Source: Nitrospinota bacterium (lineage in GTDB: Bacteria > Nitrospinota > Nitrospinia > JACRGO01). From it: DNA of 25,383 bases. Numbering within the stretch: position 1 is the stretch's first letter; every line of letters begins with the position of its first letter. The position numbers and the translations under genes are program-made. The notes below the pieces were generated by a model. That model searched no databases. It was given only the letters and a program-made list of their open reading frames with translations, and had not been told where the DNA came from. Of this stretch, positions 22,500 to 25,383 are shown piece by piece. The DNA lies in NCBI GenBank assembly GCA_016212295.1, contig JACRGO010000162.1, forward strand, positions 1-25,383. The letters run 5' to 3'.

Positions 22500-22820
22500 A
22501 TGAAGGGATTAGGAAATATAATGCAGCAGGCACAGAAGATGCAAGCCAGGCTTTTAGAGATTAACAAGGAGATGGAAAAAAAGACCGAGGAGGCGTCCGC
22601 CGGCGGAGGAATGGTGAAAGCTGTCGCAAACGGTAAGGGAGAGCTGGTCTCGGTGTTAATCGAGAAGGAAATTATTAACGCGGACGAAAAGGAGATGCTG
22701 GAGGATTTGGTCCTGGCCGCGGTGAATGAGGCCCTAAGGAAAGTCCAGAGCATGAAGGAAGAGGAGATGAAAAAATTAACCGGGGGCATGAAAATTCCCG
22801 GAATGCCTGGTATTTTTTAA
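22500..22820 (+). CDS. ybaB: YbaB/EbfC nucleoid-associated protein
   Basis: YbaB binds DNA as a tweezer-like dimer and is linked to recombination and gene regulation. The 106-residue product has the usual order: MQQAQKMQARLLEINKEMEKK helix (8-28), the beta segment GGGMVKAVANGKGELVSVLIEKE (35-57), a second helix with LEDLVLAAVNEALRKVQ (67-83), and the Gly/Pro/Met-rich C-terminus GMKIPGMPGIF. The ATG follows an excellent ribosome site (AAGGAGG). It lies 15 bp after dnaX and 1 bp before recR, so the three are cotranscribed. Confidence 0.96.
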   Translation: MKGLGNIMQQAQKMQARLLEINKEMEKKTEEASAGGGMVKAVANGKGELVSVLIEKEIINADEKEMLEDLVLAAVNEALRKVQSMKEEEMKKLTGGMKIPGMPGIF

Positions 22821-22821
22821 T

Positions 22822-23421
22822 ATGAGCTCCCATCCCACCGCCTTCCGGAACCTCATGGAGGAACTGAAAAAGCTGCCGGGAATAGGACCGAAGGCAGCGG
22901 AGCGGTTGGCTTTTTATTTGATTCGGGACGGAGGGGAGAGCGTGGAACGCCTCGCCAGGGCTCTTCTGGCCTTGAAGGAAAAGATACGTTGCTGCTCGGT
23001 ATGCTGCTCAATCGGAGAGTCGGACCCTTGCGGGATCTGCTCGGACCCGAATCGCGACCAGGGAGTAATTTGCGTTGTTGAGGACCCCCAGGACCTTTTC
23101 GCCATCGAACGCGCCAGTGAGTTCAAGGGGGTTTACCATGTCTTGATGGGCGCGATTACGCCATTGGAAGGCATCGGGCCAGAATCGCTGAAGATAGCCG
23201 AGCTCCTGGCAAGGACCGAAAAGAACCCGCCCCGTGAAATCATACTCGCCACCAATCCCACCATGGAAGGCGAAGCCACGGCTGTTTATCTGGCCAGAAA
23301 ATTGAAGGGGAGAGGATTGAAAATCACAAGGATCGCCAGGGGCCTTCCCATAGGCGCGAACCTTGAATACGCCGATGAAATAACCCTGATGAAATCCTTT
23401 CAGGGAAGGACGGAGCTTTGA
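22822..23421 (+). CDS. recR: Recombination mediator protein RecR
   Basis: RecR works with RecO (and RecF) to load RecA on SSB-coated single-stranded DNA. The 199-residue length is standard. Visible features: helix-hairpin-helix LKKLPGIGPKAAERLAFYL (res 15-33), a C4 zinc finger (C58, C61, C70, C73), the Toprim domain beginning ICVVEDPQDLFAIE (83-96), and the C-terminal ARGLPIGANLEYADEITL Walker-like stretch. Its ATG starts one base after the ybaB stop, indicating translational coupling. It converges with the small membrane-protein gene after 35 bp. Confidence 0.97.
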   Translation: MSSHPTAFRNLMEELKKLPGIGPKAAERLAFYLIRDGGESVERLARALLALKEKIRCCSVCCSIGESDPCGICSDPNRDQGVICVVEDPQDLFAIERASEFKGVYHVLMGAITPLEGIGPESLKIAELLARTEKNPPREIILATNPTMEGEATAVYLARKLKGRGLKITRIARGLPIGANLEYADEITLMKSFQGRTEL

Positions 23422-23456
23422 AGGGAGTGATAATGGCGCTTCAAGGGGCGGGATGA

Positions 23457-23666
23457 TCACTTACCTTGTTCCGGTGCGGCGTTGTTCTGGGCGTGGCCGA
23501 GGTATCGTTCGTATTTAAAGGAAGCAGGCGGTTTGGCGTTCGGGTCCCTGGTCCATAAGAAATAAAAAATAAGCCCTATTACCAGGAAATTCACCACCAT
23601 CCCGAAAAAGACCAGTCCGCTGTGCAGCTTCCTTCTGAATTCCTGTTTTTCCGTTTTTTCCGGCAT
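23457..23666 (-). CDS. Small single-span membrane protein coupled to the diguanylate cyclase gene
   Basis: 69 residues from ATG at 23666 (72 from TTG at 23675). A charged N-terminus (MPEKTEKQEFRRK) precedes one membrane helix (about 18-38, LVFFGMVVNFLVIGLIFYFLW) and a soluble tail with YERYLG. The first reading would start six bases after the stop of the REC-GAF-GGDEF gene; the TTG alternative overlaps it as TTGA. Tight coupling suggests joint expression, perhaps as a membrane partner of the cyclase. No family recognised. Confidence 0.65.
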   Translation of the reverse strand: MPEKTEKQEFRRKLHSGLVFFGMVVNFLVIGLIFYFLWTRDPNAKPPASFKYERYLGHAQNNAAPEQGK

Positions 23667-23671
23667 GGCTC

Positions 23672-25129
23672 TCAAATGAATTTTTTATCGTAGCAGACCC
23701 TGTTTCGCCCTTCTTCCTTCGCCCGATAAAGGGCGTCATCAGCGGCTTTCAATAATTCGTCCGGGTGTTTGTAATTCTGGTTTTGCAGGGACGACACGCC
23801 CAGGGACACGGTGACTGACCTGTTCCTGGCGCCATCTGTAACCTTCAAGGTCTTTTCCACCTTCCTGCGGATCTTCTCCGCCAGCTTGATACCGCCCAGC
23901 AGGTCCGTGGCCGGGAGGGTGATCACGAATTCCTCGCCCCCGTAACGGGCGGCAAAGTCCGCCTCCCGGATGCTGGAAACAACGACTTCTGAAAACTGCT
24001 TGAGCACGACGTCCCCGGCCTGGTGGCCGAAGGTGTCGTTGATGGACTTGAAGTGGTCGATATCGGCCATGATGATGGTGAAGGGCTCGTGGGAACGCAC
24101 GACCCTGGCGAAGTCCTTTCCCATGCGGTTGTCCAGGAATTGCCTGTTGTATAGATTGGTCAAACTGTCAGTCACGGAAAGCGTTTCAATCTTTTTGTAC
24201 AGTTGGCAATTTTCTATTTTGTTCGCCAGGATCTGGCAGATGGATATGGCCTTTTGCTGGTCGTAAACCGAGAAATCACTCCCGTCCTTTTTGCTGGTCA
24301 GGTTCACGATCGCCAGGACCTTTCCCTCCACCATCAGGGGCAGGCACATGAACTTGGCGTCCTTGTATCTCTTCCCGGTTTTAGCGTTGTACAAGTCGGA
24401 GTCCTTGAAATTGTTTTCCACAACAACTTCCTTCCTGTCCAACGCCTTCTTCATGATAGGGGAGTCTTCCACCTTAATGGCAATGGCCTTCTTTTCCAGG
24501 GACGCGGGCTTTGCGACCTCCAGGACGAATTTATCCGAGGCGCTGTCATAGAGCCAAACCGAGAAGCGCTCCACGTCCTCGAAAATTTCCGAGAAATACT
24601 TTTTGGTTATGGACATGACCTCCTGGAGGTTTACGAGCTTGGTGATATTCTCGAAAAAATCGTTGGTGAGGGTGGCGGTGCGGAGGTATTCGGTCAGGAT
24701 GTTGTTGGTTTCCCTCAACTTGTCCTGCATTATTTTCGTCTGAAGGTGGGACTTGACCCTGGCCTTGAGTTCTTCGGGATTGAAGGGCTTGGTTATATAA
24801 TCAATGGCCCCCTTGCTTAGCCCCAGTATCTTGTCCTTGGTGTCTATCTTGGCGGTTATGAAGACTATTGGAATGTCCTTTGTTCTGGAGTCGGCCTTCA
24901 GTCTTTCGCACACCTTGAATCCGTCTATATCCGGCATCATGATGTCCAAAAGGATGATATCGGGATGGTTAGCATTGGCCAGGGCGATACATTCCTCGCC
25001 GCTATAACTTTTCAAGAGAAGGTAGCCGTCCTTTTCCAGTATGCTGGAGACGAGGAGGACTATATCCGGGGCATCGTCAGTTACCAGGACGGTCAATGGT
25101 TTTTCCACCTTGGGTATGATCTGTTTCAT
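23672..25129 (-). CDS. Diguanylate cyclase: REC, GAF and GGDEF domains
   Basis: The 485-residue protein makes c-di-GMP under phosphorylation control. Receiver domain (about 11-130): D18/D19, phospho-acceptor D62 in ILLDIMMPDIDG, T92, K114 in TKPF. A helical linker leads to a GAF domain (about 155-310; WLYDSASDKFVLEV, MCLPLMVEGKVLAIVNL). The GGDEF domain (about 315-480) has DSLTNLYNRQFLD, ADIDHFKSINDTFGH and an active RYGGEEF site (397-401); the inhibitory RxxD (R388-D391) lies exactly five residues before it, so product feedback is expected. I chose the ATG at 25129 with GGAAA upstream; a TTG at 25189 with GGAG upstream would add 20 residues. A small membrane protein gene follows. No kinase is adjacent. 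Confidence 0.93.
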   Translation of the reverse strand: MKQIIPKVEKPLTVLVTDDAPDIVLLVSSILEKDGYLLLKSYSGEECIALANANHPDIILLDIMMPDIDGFKVCERLKADSRTKDIPIVFITAKIDTKDKILGLSKGAIDYITKPFNPEELKARVKSHLQTKIMQDKLRETNNILTEYLRTATLTNDFFENITKLVNLQEVMSITKKYFSEIFEDVERFSVWLYDSASDKFVLEVAKPASLEKKAIAIKVEDSPIMKKALDRKEVVVENNFKDSDLYNAKTGKRYKDAKFMCLPLMVEGKVLAIVNLTSKKDGSDFSVYDQQKAISICQILANKIENCQLYKKIETLSVTDSLTNLYNRQFLDNRMGKDFARVVRSHEPFTIIMADIDHFKSINDTFGHQAGDVVLKQFSEVVVSSIREADFAARYGGEEFVITLPATDLLGGIKLAEKIRRKVEKTLKVTDGARNRSVTVSLGVSSLQNQNYKHPDELLKAADDALYRAKEEGRNRVCYDKKFI

Positions 25130-25304
25130 ATCATTTCCGGTTTGGCCGTTTTTCTGGAAAGGCCCTGTATTTGTATCAAATTTTAGCAATTATCGCTCCG
25201 GCTATCAAATTGTATCGCAAAAATCCAATGCAAAGCCACAAAAGGCAGGGTGAATTTGTTCTTTTCCCTATCTCACTGATATATAAGAGAGAACCATCGA
25301 CTCC

Positions 25305-25333
25305 TGGACATTGAACCGCGAATGGGGTATAGT
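25305..25333 (+). promoter_or_regulatory. Sigma-70-like promoter for the gene at the window edge
   Basis: TGGACA (25305-25310), 17-bp spacer, TATAGT (25328-25333), followed by GGAGGA and an ATG at 25367. Confidence 0.5.
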
Positions 25334-25366
25334 GTTCTTCATTAGCGTCTAATCTTGGAGGACAGT

Positions 25367-25383
25367 ATGGACATTAAACAAAT
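25367..25383 (+). CDS. Start of an unidentified gene cut by the window end
   Basis: ATG preceded by TTGGAGGACAGT, a strong ribosome site; only MDIKQ is visible before the sequence ends. The product cannot be identified. Confidence 0.55.

Noticed and set aside
24203-24820. 205-codon frame antisense to the diguanylate cyclase gene
   Set aside because: No motif, and it lies fully inside a well-supported gene.
1-25383. tRNA, rRNA, CRISPR array, transposase or integrase
   Set aside because: I read for these on both strands and saw no supporting sequence; tRNAscan or Infernal would be needed to exclude small RNAs.

Overview
The window looks like a chromosomal segment of a Gram-negative (diderm), free-living, probably uncultivated anaerobe or microaerophile of the Desulfobacterota / Nitrospirota / Nitrospinota kind. 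This is inferred from lipoprotein signals, an AMIN-domain cell-wall amidase, late cobalamin genes, a bacteriohemerythrin, and a response regulator carrying the Cys-rich C-terminal tail common in those groups. No rRNA or tRNA gene, CRISPR array, transposase or integrase was recognised, so the taxonomic guess rests on gene content only. Several genes use TTG or GTG starts or lack a clear Shine-Dalgarno sequence.

Layout. 1-2000: a CheR-type methyltransferase lacking its N-terminal domain, convergent with a Cro/Ner-like HTH gene that is divergent from a CI/LexA-like (HTH + S24) repressor; a palindrome lies between the divergent pair. 2000-4550: a strong promoter, short CATGAC repeats and a putative secreted beta-propeller protein whose signal peptide is out of frame with the body, followed by two nested palindromic repeats. 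4550-6870 (minus): a GT39-like membrane glycosyltransferase and cvpA. 6970-10340: a B-box zinc-finger membrane protein, cobL (CbiE-CbiT fusion, minus), a coupled small ORF plus ribbon-helix-helix antitoxin-like gene, a 14-bp perfect palindrome, a 47-bp dispersed repeat and cobS. 10430-14530: a response regulator with a Cys-rich tail, surE, a 190-bp nested palindromic (MITE-like) element, a TPR-AMIN-amidase_3 protein and a HIT protein. 14700-18310: bacteriohemerythrin, two GNA1162/DUF799-like lipoproteins (the second with a SPOR domain) with a 35-residue membrane microprotein and an AT-rich inverted repeat between them, then a decayed B12-binding radical SAM gene. 18470-20380 (minus): a second, unrelated large GT-C-like membrane protein. 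20840-23420: the housekeeping operon dnaX-ybaB-recR. 23450-25130 (minus): a REC-GAF-GGDEF diguanylate cyclase coupled to a small membrane protein. 25305-25383: a promoter and the first codons of a further gene.

How it works together. Most genes are core or cell-envelope functions: DNA replication and recombination (dnaX, ybaB, recR), peptidoglycan hydrolysis and envelope lipoproteins (amidase, GNA1162-like pair, SPOR), cobalamin synthesis (cobL, cobS) and signalling (CheR fragment, response regulator, diguanylate cyclase). The accessory signal lies in the gaps: an apparently orphan phage-type genetic switch, several families of palindromic or dispersed intergenic repeats, two damaged genes, two microproteins, a possible gamma-producing slippage site in dnaX, and a terminator that faces out of the dnaX start. 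I did not find a clear new defence island. The best candidates for something undescribed are the GNA1162-like pair with its microprotein, the orphan switch whose repressor has an altered self-cleavage position, and the repeat families.
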